A stretch of DNA of 64,000 bases from Akebia trifoliata (Eukaryota; Streptophyta; Magnoliopsida; Ranunculales; Lardizabalaceae), in the NCBI GenBank assembly GCA_017979445.1, contig CM030711.1:11315221-11379220 (forward strand), written 5' to 3'. The position numbers were made by a program, and so were the translations under genes. The notes below the pieces were generated by a model. It was not told the origin of the DNA and made no database searches. It saw only the letters and a list, made by a program, of their open reading frames with translations. Below are positions 1 through 12,277 of this stretch, in pieces (positions within the stretch are counted from its first letter, which is position 1; each line of letters starts with the position of its first letter).

Positions 1-1110
1 TGGAGCAAACTAGGCAACTCAAAGGCTTTTTTTTTTTTTTGATAAGTAACTCGAAGGCTTAATCTGTTGTTTTGAAATAGTGCCAGGTATTCCTATGAAT
101 ATGAAGAAGAACAAGGTGTTCGCGGTTGGGAGGTTGCCAAGTATGGCTCTTTTGGCAGCCTCGTTGGGTTGGAGCGTGGATAACCTTCCCACTACTTATT
201 TAGGCCTGACTTTAGGTGCACCCTACATGAGTTTGTCATTGTGGGATCTCATGATGGAAAGAGTGACTAGAAAATGAGCCTCTCAAGGGGGGGGGGGCAA
301 GCTGGTCTTGATCAAGAGTGTCCTTTCAAGTATTCTAGTTTATTTTCTCTCTTTACTTCAAATTCCCAGAAGGGTAGAGGTTAGAAAAATTGTTTCGGGA
401 TTTTCTTTTGCACGATAAGGAAGGAGTGCGTTCTCAGGGAAAGAAATAATGGTGGACTAGGGATTAGAAGGCTTAAATTGGTTAACTCAGCGTTGTTGGG
501 TAAATGGATTTGAAGGTTCAATGTGGAGGTGGATAGTTTGTGGAAAAGGGTCATAGCTTCTAAATTTGGGTCAAGGACTTTTGGGTGGGAGAGTGGAGTT
601 GGTAGAGGTCTTTACAGTTGTGGGATGTGGAAATGTATCCTGAAGGTGCTCTCGATTTTCGGGATGAGGACGAGGTTTAAGGCGGGCAAAGGAGACATGA
701 TAAGATTTTGGGAGAGGACTATTGGTGTACTCTGACTCCTCATGGATGAGTTTCCGGTGTTGTATTCCATTATTTCAAGAAGGGTCTTCCAATATCTAGT
801 TTCAGAGGTTGGGTTGTCAGTCTTGGTCTTTGGATTTTGATTTTCGGAAGGCTTTCAATGATTGGGAAATCGAGTAGGTAGGAAGTTTGATCAGTTGCAT
901 TAGCTCTTATCCTTTTGATGCAGAGAGGGAGGATTCGAGATTATGGGGGAAGATTAAGAATGGGATGTTCTCGATGAGCTCTTTCTACAGATCTCTTCTT
1001 AGTGATGGGCCAAGTACGTTCCTGGAGGTTGCTATATGAGGACCAAGAGTACCTTCTAAGGTGGGCTTCTTTATTTGGACTGCTGTTTTGGGTAGAATCC
1101 AAAATGGAAA
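1..1110 (+). pseudogene. LINE (L1-type) reverse transcriptase remnant, 3' part
   Basis: This is the C-terminal part of a non-LTR retrotransposon ORF2. Conceptual pieces in all three plus frames match the region after the RT palm: the YLGLTLGAPY block (about 198-235), a TLIKSVLS-like block (about 300-335), an EKLFRDF block (about 385-410), GGLGIRRLKLVNSALLGKW (about 450-505) and DSLWKRVIASKFG (about 530-570). A zf-RVT-like stretch (FSMSSFYRSLLSDGP, then KVGFFIWTAVLGRI) lies near 970-1095. Family knowledge: these blocks follow one another in plant L1-type elements. There are many frameshifts and stops, so it is dead. The catalytic RT residues would lie left of the window. The right limit is where similarity fades and is approximate. 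Confidence 0.85.
15..60 (-). repeat. Minimal retroposon tail insertion with target duplication
   Basis: A poly-T run followed by gataagt sits between two near-identical 13-bp copies, aactcaaaggctt (15-27) and aactcgaaggctt (48-60). This is what a severely 5'-truncated poly-A retroposon inserted on the minus strand would leave, here inside the LINE remnant. Confidence 0.5.
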
Positions 1111-3756
1111 TTTTCGAATTTCATTTATCTTAGCAAAATGGAAACTTAGAGAGTCCAAAATAGATCAATGGCCAAGCCCATTTTGGATAACCTAAATGCC
1201 CTTTTGTTCATCCTTTTTTTTTTCCTGCTTATGTCCTTTCCCTAAATCTCTATGTTCAAGGTGATATTTTATAGCCATATCTGTTTCTTTGTTCACATGT
1301 GTGGCTTCCTCATCTTCCTCCACACTCGTGGTTCATTGGAAAGACGCACCTTGAGTGAGGAGCAATGTTCCACTAAACCTGCCCTAAACCCCAACTTAAT
1401 GCATACTTTATTCACTGGCTTCCTCTCACCAAAACCTGCCCACATTGTTTTACCAAAGAGTTGACCTTTTGGAGAGTGGTTTCCATTACTGAAAATTTTA
1501 GACTTTACGGTTATCCAAAATCGAAGTTACCTTGGTAAGCAATTAAAGTGGTTTGTCTCAAAGGAGTCAATGAGCAATAGAAATGAAGCATTTGGAAATA
1601 TAGTCAAATATAAAATAGTAAGATATGCAAATAAAATTGTTGAATTGACTTGATTTACATTTTTTTTTCTTGCAGTAATTTTATTATCCAGGGAAGTTAT
1701 TGAAAAGATAATATTTAGTTATATTTTTACAATAAATAAATAATAATTATTTGCAACAAAAACCTTCAATTATTCAAATTTAAAATATTTCTTTCTTGTT
1801 GAAGTTTAAATTAATAATATTTATATAGGTGACTAAAACTTAGAATTCGATTATGCGGATTCAAAACTTGAAAATTTGAAATATGTGACCTTTCCTATTT
1901 TTCAATATTAATTATTTATATTAAAAATTCTATGTAGTAAGGCTTACACCTTGAGGCATTGGCCAGCCCAATGTCTCGCTTCATGCCTCAGCATCTGAAA
2001 ACATTGATGAGAACAATTGAATCTCATAACATGGTTGTGGGTTTTTCCTGTTTATATAGGAGTTTTGCATTTCTGGTTCATTCCCTTGTTGCTTTGTTTG
2101 CAAAGAAGAGTCTTAATATTAAATGCAATCTCTCTTTTGAGTTTCTTTCCACCAATGAACAATTCCTTAACTCCGACTAATTCTTTTGAAATCTAATTTT
2201 GGTCTACCTATAGCAAATAATAGCATGGTTTTGCTGCTCCATGATGAAGCAGCAAATATTTAAAGCAATCTTTGCATGTTGATGTTGATCCAAATCATCC
2301 AATTGTATCCCCTTTTTTTCGGGTTTAGCCCAAACTTTCTACAAATCAGATTCACCTCAACTTTCCAATCAATTTCTTTTCCATTTTGATCAGTCTTCAA
2401 AAAAATATGCACTAGTCCCACAAAAGGAAATTTTTTTTTGCCATTATTCCATCACTGTGGTTCTCCCTCCACTGAGACCCATTATTACTGATTTATCTTC
2501 TTTTTTTTCAAAAAAAAATCCCTATTTCTTTGGTGCATTTATGATTTCAGGGATGAAATTTCATTGCAATACTCACCAATGTCAGAAGACTTAGATGATG
2601 TCCGATACAGTGAAATCCCTCTCAACAATTCCATAACATCACAGCCCAACGGCTCATCCACCTGTCCAATTTCTCCTTGAAGGCATCAGAGGCCACTAAG
2701 CGGATTATCATCAACCTCCCCCACCACTCCATACCCTTCACTTGGTTCCAACCTCACCCAGCCTAGTCAGCGTGGTTCAGACACCGAGGCTCAGAATCAA
2801 TCATCACCCAGTGATATATGCATTCAGCCGATTTAAGGCGGACTGCACTCCTGTGATCTGTGCAGATTAGAACACAGACACCACCACCAACCTTTGAGTT
2901 GTTGCCCCTATGCAGAATATAGAAACTGAAGAGCAGCCATACTCATCATGTGTGAAATCACCAGTTGATGAGACCAAAACTTATTCATTGAAGAGTGTTG
3001 TTGGAGTCTGAACTCAACCGAAAGAAATCTTTCACGGCGTATGTTAAAGATGAGTTCTAGGGTGCTGGTTGTTGTTCAGGAGATCGATGGCAAGTCTTCA
3101 TTTCAAATGGACCCAATCCTCTTCGAGTGTGAATTTTTGTCCGTTCCGCACTTTGATTTGTGTTATTTTTTTACTACAAACTGACACTCCATTCTTGTAG
3201 TGCCGACATTTTGACTCAGAAGGAAGGAGTGCAATTCCTCCGTCGATGTGTGGATGACATTTTGATTGTGAAGCGGTTCACTGTAGATAACATGTATGCC
3301 TTTCTGTTGATCTCTCTTGAAAAGTTTTTTTTGACTTGCCTCTTAGTTTTTGGTGCCCTTCTATGTATCCTTCTTTTCTGTGTTTGTGTGTAACAGAATC
3401 TAAAATTTTGAGACTAAGATGGCCAATTCAAAGTTGTAGATTACAAGTGTTCTCATAAGAAAATCATAACAAAGTCAGTCGTAGTTCTTATTGTTCTACA
3501 TTAGATTTTGACTTGGTTAATGCAGAACATACTTATAAATTGCAAAATAATAAGTAAATAGAATGAAATCAATGTGGCTTTCTTGCTTCCCATTTTATCA
3601 TTGAAAAATGCTTTATGAACCTTCTCTCTCCATTTATGCCATGTTTTTTCTTCTTTTGTTGTTGTTGTATCCATGATGTATTGTTTGTAAGTTTTATATT
3701 GAAGCGTTCTCCGACTAAATACAAATACCACGAAAAGGGATCAAGATGGGCCGACC
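1111..3756. other. Non-genic stretch, no recognisable gene
   Basis: Short open frames occur (for example 1252-1464, 1959-2180 and 3160-3393), but none resembles a family I recognise. The part 2560-3390 is less AT-rich than its surroundings and reads like decayed coding or transcribed DNA (Ser/Pro/Thr-rich pieces broken by stops), so it may be an old pseudogene. I cannot assign it. Confidence 0.4.
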
Positions 3757-3905
3757 GATCACTTTCATTTGATATTTGCACTTTTATCATGGGCCAGGCC
3801 CATTTACCAAAATATTGGATTTCACTTTCATTTGATATTTGCACTTTATCATGGGCCTGACCCATATACTAAAATATTGGATTTCATGGACTGAGCCCAT
3901 AGTTT
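3757..3905. repeat. Tandem repeat, ~70-bp unit, about two copies
   Basis: The block tcactttcatttgatatt followed by tgcacttt(t)atcatgggcc and aaaatattggatttca occurs twice in direct succession, followed by a partial degenerate third copy with another gcccat segment. It is non-coding. Confidence 0.7.
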
Positions 3906-4050
3906 AGTTATAGGCCAATTAGCAAGACATTGGCTTTCATGGGCTTGGGCTTACCACTCAGTGAAACTCAACATAATGCAACTTTTAGATTGTGGGTTCA
4001 AGTCCAACTTATTGGTGTGACAAACCTTAAAAAAAAAAAAAAAAAAAAAA
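3906..4050 (+). mobile_element. SINE-like retroposon candidate with poly-A tail
   Basis: A B-box-like motif gggttcaagtcc (about 3994-4005) lies 25-30 bp before an uninterrupted A-run (about 4029-4050). A clear A box was not found and no target duplication could be fixed, so this is tentative. Confidence 0.35.
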
Positions 4051-4624
4051 TTTCAAAAAAGGAATTATGAAGCAAACTGAAAAGCTTCAAGAAGAAATTT
4101 CAAAATAGTGCGATAAAATATATAGTATGGTTCACATCCAAACACCATTTTTAACTTCATTGCTTGTGTTACAAAAATAAAGTAGGTGGCAATAAAAATA
4201 TCATTAAGACTGTCTGACCCTCCAACTAATTGCCAATTTGCAACAGACTTAGGCTAGCTTGACTAACTTAGTAAGATTTGAAATCTTTCCGAGGGTATTG
4301 TGGGGCCCATGAGAATTGTCTTGTTGGCAAAAAATAAAACCTAGCACTCTTAGAAAAAAATTCTAAAAGAAAAACTTTTTTGGGCTTGATCCGGGGCTTT
4401 ATTTCATGGTCAAGTTAGGGAAAAATTCGTAACTTCTTTTTTTGGTGGGGTTGGTCCAAGAATTTTAAAATGGACTCCGATGCAACTCCCAAATTTAAAA
4501 CTCAATAGCGAAAAATAGTTTTTTTTTTTTTTTTTTCTTTCAAAAGTTCTTAACATTTGTCATCTGCTTACACGTGGCATCCGATCATGTTGTTCGATGT
4601 CTCATGGAAATGTTGGTTGGTTTT
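4051..4624. other. Non-genic DNA with an AGTAAGATTT-type repeat piece
   Basis: Around 4250-4310 the text ctaacttagtaagatttgaaatct and gagggtattgtggggccca matches the repeat family also seen at 14041, 15788, 42718 and 43252. No gene is visible. Confidence 0.5.
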
Positions 4625-4812
4625 TTAAAGATATGTTTCTCACATAAAAGTCAATATAGGATTTCACAGAATTTCAGATGATCAATAATAGGTACTTGAA
4701 CAAGAGTAGTTTTTTAAAATTAGGATGCCCTCAATACATACGAGTTTGTGTGATTGGTCGATTGAGATTCCATGAAATGTTAGATTGACTTTTCTGTGAG
4801 CAATTTTTTCTC
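4625..4812. repeat. Foldback MITE (family C), copy 1
   Basis: The ends form an inverted repeat. The left arm ctcacataaaagtcaatata pairs with the complement of the right arm agattgacttttctgtgag. A second, degraded copy is at about 21450-21600. No coding potential. Confidence 0.6.
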
Positions 4813-5112
4813 TCTAGAGTTTTCCTTACTAATTTAGTTAGTAAATTGTTTTTCTTTACAATATGTTGAAGTTTAGGTGTGTGCTATATACACCCACGTT
4901 TTTGCTTGATACACCCACTTATTGCATGCACCCGTTGTACTTGTAAGTGTATGCAGTAAAATCTTGTTGGCTACTTTCGCCCATCGATTTATTTTAAAAC
5001 AAACAGTAACCTAGTGAACCTTTCAATAATTCTTGATAAATATATACAGAGCATTTTCAAAAAGGTTTAATAATAACATACCAAACGCTTTTCACATGTG
5101 ATATTGTGTAAG

Positions 5113-5385
5113 TAGGGGCGGATTTAAAGTGGGGGCAATGGGGGCACTTGCCCCCATAAGAATTTTCAAACTTTCTTTGGAGTAATGAACTATTGCAATA
5201 GATAATAATGGTGAATAATGAACTATTGCTCTCCCAATTTGTTTTACATTCTTAATTGCCCTCACAAAATAGTTTCCATTGTTATGTTGCCCCCACAAAA
5301 AAAAATTACAATCTTCGTTGCCCTCACAAAAAAACTTCTACCCTTACATTACCCCCACATGAGTTAAATCTTGCCTTCGCCCCTG
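5113..5385. mobile_element. hAT-type MITE with perfect 8-bp target duplication
   Basis: The 273-bp element starts taggggcgga and ends ttcgcccctg (inverted termini). It is flanked by identical 8-bp direct repeats TGTGTAAG at 5105-5112 and 5386-5393. Internal text is rich in gcccccac/gggggc motifs. An 8-bp duplication is the hallmark of hAT transposition. Non-coding and non-autonomous. Confidence 0.85.
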
Positions 5386-5770
5386 TGTGTAAGAAATTGT
5401 TTGGTATGTAACTATCGATCTAAGAATGATAAATTCGGTAGAAACATTTTGAAAAATACGATATTATATGGTAGGTACATACCGAACAGTGCTTTCCACG
5501 AGAATCCCATATGAAAAAAATGCATTCAGTATGTACCTATCAAAATAGTGTTGATGAGTTCAGTCCCAACTTACCGAACATACTGGAAATTTTGAAAGAA
5601 AAAAAAATTGATGCAAATAATAAAGATAAAATTGAAGTTTAATATGGTTCATTTGCAAAATGATTAAAAAACAATTCCAAGAACAACATATGATGAAAAT
5701 AAATTCTAACAACGCACTTCCATCTATCAAAATGCTTAATTATATCAAATAATGATATATAAAAAATTAA

Positions 5771-6814
5771 GGGCCCGTGTGGATACATGAGCCAAAAGTA
5801 CTTAGAACATAAGTATTTTTACAAGTACTTTTTGAAGTACTGTCTATAATAGGTGGATAATTGTTGTGTGTTTGGATGCAGGTTTTGAAAAGTATTGTCA
5901 GAAGTACTTTTGATAAAGTTTTGTGTTTGGAAACTATTTTGGATTTTGTTAAAATCATCAAAATGCCCTTATAAGTATTAGTTACTATTTTTAACATTAT
6001 AACTCAACAAATTATTCTTCAAAAGAAATAAAAGTTATTGTTTTTATCCATAAAAATTAATATAAACACTCAACAATTATAAACAAATAGAAGATATTGT
6101 GAGCAAATATATACAACCACTAAAAATATGAAGAATATTTCACCACATCAATGGATAGTAAATTTGTGTGTAATTGTTCACATCAATCTTGCAATAAGAA
6201 AATTTCAACCATGGTTGGAATGCTTATGAATAAATCATTGAATGAGTAATTGGGAGAGGTAGAAATCCAAATTCAAATACTACACTAAAAGGCTACCACC
6301 ATATCAATGGATAATAATAAAATATTATTTAATTGCATTTTTTGAGAATATGCTTGTAATTTTCAAAATTTATGAAGGACATACTTGTCCCAAATGCTAC
6401 ACCAAAAAGCTATCACCATATAGTACTACTGCAATTGCATGTTTGAGGGTATGCTTGTAATTTTCAAAATTTATGAGGGGTATACTTGTCCCAAATGTTA
6501 CACCAAAAGGCTATCACCATATCAATGGATAGTAATATAATATTATTCCAATTGCCTTTTGGAGGATAGGTTTGTAATTTTCAAAATTTATGACGGGCAT
6601 ACTTGTCCCAATTCCCGTCATTTTAACAATGTTTTGTGGTTCCGTGCAATAATAGTTTAAAGAAGTAGTACTATCGGTATTTTGTGAAAAAACACTAAAA
6701 TGACTCCATAGTAAAATAGTTCTTTCCAGGAGTTATTTATACAAACACCTTTAAAGTACTTCTAACTCCCCGTAAAAGTCAGAAGTACTTAAAAAAGTCA
6801 ATCCACACAGGCCC
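5771..6814. mobile_element. PIF/Harbinger-like non-autonomous element, 1044 bp
   Basis: Terminal inverted repeats gggcccgtgtggat (left) and atccacacaggccc (right) differ at one position. The flanking trinucleotide TAA occurs at 5768-5770 and 6815-6817, as expected for PIF/Harbinger (Tourist-like) insertions. Subterminal regions carry repeated agtactt/aagtact motifs. No transposase frame is present. A shorter relative is at 11378-11791. Confidence 0.75.
6272..6610. repeat. Three tandem ~105-120-bp units inside the Harbinger-like element
   Basis: Each unit contains ctacaccaaaaggctatcac, usually catatcaatggata, then gcttgtaattttcaaaattt and a final catacttgtccc. Three successive copies differ by small indels. 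Confidence 0.75.
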
Positions 6815-9800
6815 TAAATTTTTAATGAATAATGTCCCCACAAATGGATCAAAACACAATCGTTTGATGAATCTTTGAAGACAAATCGGTTGGTTACGTG
6901 GATTCGACTAAACTTTGATAGGATTTTTCGATATGGATGTTTTGGTAGGATTTGATATCGTTTCGAATTAGTACAAAGTAAAAATTGCATTTTTCAGTGA
7001 ATGTTAGGTAGGTGGGTGAATGAAGTAAAAAATAATAAAATCCAAAATGGTATTTACGTACTTACACATTATTGACATTTAACGTTTACGTGGATGTATA
7101 TAGGGCTGACCTTAAGTCTATGATGTGTACCTAATCATTGACTTGAACTATTCAATCAGTGGGATTTATTTTAGGCTCATAGGAATGGGCAAATAAAATG
7201 AGTCAATAAGAAATAGGAATTGATCTATAAGAAACGTTTGTTTCACTTCTTATCTCGACCGTACAATTGATACTAAAGATTTCCTAGGGATTCATTTTTT
7301 CAAAGAAACCCGTAGGAAGCCCGATACCATTCACCGATTGGTGATTTCTAACGATTAGATATAATTAATTTATTTTATATTTTATAAACATCTCCATAGG
7401 TGAATTCTAAACCAACGGAGATTCATACTGAAATCATGAAGATATTGGTAAAAATTCATGATCAATAGGCCTTGAAAGGGTATACAACTGGCACATGGTA
7501 GAGATATCAAGTGGACTCAGAATTCACATCTCTAAATTAGATAAGTGGCACCCATAGTGAGAAAGTCGGGGTTTGGGAATAATTTGGAAAGAAAAAACTT
7601 GGCATAAATTTAAAAGTAAAAAATAATTATTTTATATATAAAAAATGTAAAATTTATATATCAAATGAAAAAATAATACTTAAAAAGGACTACAAACAAA
7701 AGTAATCCTTGATTTTTTATTTTTATTTATATTTTTTAAAGTTTGGGATTAAATCACAATTAATCGTTAAATTTTTTCATGATATTTTGAAAAAATTATG
7801 ACTTAATCGACAACTATTAAAATCGTGATTTAATTGCGACTTTTTCAAAAGATCACAGATATTTGTCATTTTGGCGGCATCTCAATTTAAGAGTTAGTTG
7901 ATACGACTTTATTGTGATTAATAGACCTAACCCATCTTTATTATTCTTGAGATTCAGAAAATTAGATAGTCCAGTGTTCATTTACGAATCTTACTAATTT
8001 TTTTTTTGGTATAGGATATCTTTGAGTCTAGCAGATTGACCATGATCTATTGGGTTTGTCCAACCCATGAGACAATCTTATCTATCAGAACTAATCTCTG
8101 AGTGTCACGTCTAATCCAACACCCTGTCACGTAACACCATTTAAGTAGATGCATTGTTGTGGAGGGACATATAAAGACTTGAAATCAAGACCTAGTGTCA
8201 TAAAATAACACTCAAAGTAGCACTATGTATACAAAGAATCATTGATCCTCCTCAAGTGTATAATACTTATATCTCGAGAAAAAGCATGTATAGTCTTGTA
8301 CACTCTCAAGTATGCTCATTGTGCTATTTCGTATGTTATTTCAAGTCTCTTTAGCATTTTTCTTCAAATATATTTTCAAGTCTAAAACCTTTAGCCCTAA
8401 TCTGAATTATTTGCTTCAGAATTTTAGAACTATTCGATTTTAGTCCACAAGCATTCAAACTTGTCTCTATTCTAGTTTTGATAGTTTTTAGTGGCTAATA
8501 ATTTTGATGAATTTGTGGTCTCAAAGTTTGGAATAAATCAATTGACCATTTTTATATCATGAATTTAATCAGCCAAAAATCTAACCCCACACCATGGAAG
8601 ATCCACTCAAATTTGAGGGCCCAATTTGGATTCATAAGTCGTTTTTTAAGATCTTCTATGTGATTCATAAGAGATATTGGAATATTTTTTCAATTTTAAT
8701 ATCTATGTCCCAATCAAATTGAAGACAAAAAAACAAAAATCACGAGAAGAAAGTATAACTTGCTCAGTTTCTTAAAGCTGAACCTAGAAAAATTAATAAA
8801 CAACACACCAAAATAGTCAATTCTAATAGCCGAACCCCAAGAGTATGTTGCAAAACAAATGCAATTAACAATAAAGAAAGTAGAGAAATGAACACAACCA
8901 CAACACGAGATATACGTGATTCACTCACAATGGGGCTACATCCATGGGCAATCTGGCAAGTAGAAATCCATTACTCAAGAAAGAAATTATAAGAATAAAA
9001 GTTTATACTTACTTCCAATTCTCCAATGAAATCCATCAAATCTCTACACCCAACTCTAGTAAAAATCCAAACAAGAAATTGATCCCACTCTCGTTATCAC
9101 CAACCTGCAATAACAATTTGTAGATCATCCTTAAGTATCTTAAACTTCTAAGTTTTACAAGAAATGAAAATTATATACATAGAGGCTCAATGCTTCCTCA
9201 CACTTTCTAACAAAAGAAAAAAATCTCATTTTAAAGAAGTCTCTTTTATGTAAAACAACTACCATTTAGGAATCCTTTTTATTTATCATAAACTAATAAA
9301 AAGACATTACCCAAAATAACCTCGGATAAAATCCATTAACTTTAAAAAACAAAGGAATGGTGATTTTATATCACTATGAACTTGTTGAGATTGGTAAATG
9401 TATAAAATAAAATATCAATATCAATATCAAAATCAAAACATTCACGAAAATATATGACTAATCCCAAATCCTAATATCTTTACTATTATAATGAGAAAAC
9501 ACATAGTAAAATGGTTTGACACAAAAATTTCGAAGACAGAAAATGCTTTTATCCTTCCATTTAACCTTAATATTATCAAGGTCATTTTTATCAAAACATA
9601 TAAAATTATAATCCCACGATCCCTACTGTTATTTATAGTGTCTTTTATCTCAGTAGTTGGATTAAGATTTAATCTAACGGTAAGGATGTTCCTCTTTTGA
9701 AACCTATAAATAATAATGTTATCAGATATTTTACTGAGAGTAAGATTTTTCTTATTTTATGATTTGAGAGATCGAGAGAAAGGTGTACAAGGGATTCAAG

Positions 9801-10340
9801 GCTCAAGCTTGGGATTAAAACTTAAGTGTTTGTTCTTTGAATTATTCTCCTTTGATTTTTTTAGTAAAGAATATTTAATTTATTCATCAACGTAGGCAAT
9901 ATTGTTGAATCACGTAAACAAACTGAGTGTTTTTCAATTTTCCCTTTATTTTCTTTGCTAATGGAATCTCCAAATTCGCAACACCTATAAGTATATGTAC
10001 TAGTTTTCAAAAATTACAAAAATATGTCTTTTGATTATTTTTATTAAAAAATCACTTTAATTAAAATTTTAAATTATAAAATGATAATTCCAAAACCTAC
10101 AGAAATCCTAACTTTTTAATACATGTGCATTTGCACATGCCCCGCACTACTGTAAGGAAACTAAATTAAAATTTATATTTTGATAGTTTGGCCATGAATG
10201 GTGAAAGACAAATACAATATTAATAAATAAATAAAAATTAAATAAAATATTATTAAAAACAAGAAAAACAAAAAAGCATGGATTGAGAAAGAAATTGAAT
10301 ATGTGAACACGCTCGAATTGCAAGGAAATATTTTAGTCAA
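6815..10340. other. Non-genic AT-rich DNA
   Basis: I see no gene. Around 8700-9250 and 9830-9990 the text resembles degraded LTR or leader sequence of retroelements (acgtgattcactcac, gttgaatcacgtaaacaa), but neither ends nor coding blocks can be fixed. Confidence 0.4.
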
Positions 10341-10344
10341 AATT

Positions 10345-10347
10345 TTA

Positions 10348-10400
<53 letters not shown>
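10345..10400. repeat. (TA)n microsatellite
   Basis: An almost pure AT dinucleotide run. Confidence 0.95.
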
Positions 10401-10406
<6 letters not shown>

Positions 10407-10504
10407 CAATTGATCCAATTTTGGGGATTTATATATTTATGACAACGATGCTTCAGATGTATAAAATATTGACACGTTTTCAGAGCTTTTATTTTATCTT
10501 TTAT

Positions 10505-10508
<4 letters not shown>

Positions 10509-10590
<82 letters not shown>
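10509..10590. repeat. (TA)n microsatellite, about 40 units
   Basis: A pure TA dinucleotide run with an atattatatc border on the right. Confidence 0.95.
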
Positions 10591-10592
<2 letters not shown>

Positions 10593-11377
10593 CTTATATA
10601 ATAAAGACAAAAATGATTCTTTTTTATTGGGAAGACCTATCATCTGTAATTTTATTACAAAAACTCCCTTACTTTATCAAGTGTTATTGGAAGAATCCTT
10701 ATTTTATGAATTACACTACCATGATTAAGTTAATAATATTTCAAATCTTATTAAGGGTCTTTTAAGCGTTATTGGATTATCAAATGAGTAATCCAACAAC
10801 ACAAACTTGTAAATTTCATGTAAAAACTAAGATTCAATAGAATTGTTTTTTATATTTTATTTATTTTATTTTTTTAATAACTTTTTTAAACTTGATTTGT
10901 AGGTGTTGAAAATAGGTGCTCATTGAACTCCTAAATTTAAAATTAATATTGAATGGTGAAAAATAACTTTGTTTTTCGTTTTTTTTTTTTTTTTTAATTC
11001 TTAGAATTTTGTCTTTTATAATCCTATTGTATAAAATCATGTTTTTGGATGCCACAAATTCATACAATTATAATTCACTCCAACGTATGTTAAGTAACAA
11101 ATTAAGATCATAAAGTGAGGTTTGTTATGTAACAAACTTCATAAAGTTAGGTTCTCTTGGAATTGTTAGAACTCCAATAGAGTTTTTGTAATAAAAATGG
11201 AACAATTGGATCTGCCGGGTGATTCTCTCTTTTTTAATTGAGCCGCAATGTTTTGACTCCCCCTTGACATACTCTCCATACGTGACATGTGCTAGAACCA
11301 TAGATATTTTTCCTCGGAATATCCAACTACACATTCTCATAAATATGTGCAGTATTGTATCTTGAGAAAAAACCTAT
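10591..11377. other. Non-genic DNA with dispersed repeat pieces
   Basis: Pieces such as aattttattacaaaaactcc and actttatcaagt (10640-10685), and gttagaactccaatagagtt with tttgtaataaaaatgg (11165-11200), recur at 13560-13935 (inverted) and 43690-43790. They are old repeat copies. No gene is visible. Confidence 0.5.
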
Positions 11378-11791
11378 GGGCCCATGTGGATATAGGAACC
11401 AGAAGTACTTAGAACATAAGTACTCCCAAGAAGTACTTTTTCAAGTACTATTTGAGTAGTTTTGATATAGAGTTTTGTGTTTGGATATAGGTTTTAAGAA
11501 GTACTTCTAATGGAATTTTGTGTTTTGATGAGTTGACGAGGGATATATCGAGTAAAATGTAAAAATCTCGTGAGGGTATAATTGTAATCGCAACTTATAT
11601 TTGACGGACAAAATTACTTCACGCAAAAATAATTTTTAGAAGTACTGGTCTCGATACTTCTTTTAGAAGTATTATTTTTACTTTTTTACGAAATAACTTC
11701 TCCAAGTACTTATGTATGCAAACGATTGATATGATATTTCTAACTCCCTGTAGGAGTCAAAAGCAATTGAAGAAGTCAATCCAAATAGACC
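11378..11791. mobile_element. Deletion derivative of the 5771 Harbinger-like element
   Basis: The left end gggcccatgtggatatagga, followed by agtacttagaacataagtac, matches the left end of the element at 5771. The right end (gaagaagtcaatccaaatag, then acc) matches its right end. The interior is about 630 bp shorter. TAT flanks both ends and may be the target duplication. Confidence 0.65.
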
Positions 11792-11956
11792 TATGATTTT
11801 AGTACATGTCACGTCAAGATAATAGGTGAGTATATCATAGGGGGAGAGTCTGAGCATCATTATTCTTTTTAATTTTAAGTTGAGTCGTGATGGACTGACT
11901 CATTAAAAAAAAAAAAAACACGTTCAACTTCAGTCGAGTATTTTTTTAAGAAAATT

Positions 11957-12017
11957 ACTATGGCCACACCAATTCTTATCCAAGTAAATAATTGCACACA
12001 GTTGGTGTGGCCATAGT
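11957..12017. repeat. Perfect 16-bp inverted repeat (short foldback)
   Basis: actatggccacaccaa (11957-11972) pairs perfectly with ttggtgtggccatagt (12002-12017) across a 29-bp spacer. It is probably the remnant of a small MITE. Confidence 0.7.
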
Positions 12018-12172
12018 AGTTCTCTTTTTCTAAAGTCGTTTATTATTATTATTCTTTCAAGTCACATGTTGCTTTATTTTATTCATACTTTTCCCTGCCA
12101 CCAAGTATACCTTTTCTTATGATGTGCTATGTCATAATACAGCATCTCTTGACATACGTACGAGCCAATGAT

Positions 12173-12277
12173 TTACCTACCTACCCTTCTATAAAACAAA
12201 AGTTTTCTACATATTTTTCTCAAGAAACTTTGGATTCTTCTCTTTCTTCATCTTTCATGGCGTTACTGTTTGTGTGA
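12173..12277 (+). promoter_or_regulatory. Orphan promoter-like segment with AC element, TATA and leader ATG
   Basis: In order: ttacctacctaccc, containing overlapping ACCTACC AC elements (the R2R3-MYB target type of phenylpropanoid promoters); ctataaaac as TATA box (12189-12197); a CT-rich leader; then ATG at 12257 followed by only five more codons before TGA (12275-12277). The layout resembles a decapitated gene start, but there is no coding body. Tentative. Confidence 0.35.

Noticed and set aside
10173..10418. Open frame with an Ile-Tyr run (also 45331-45663)
   Set aside because: Translation of (TA)n microsatellites.
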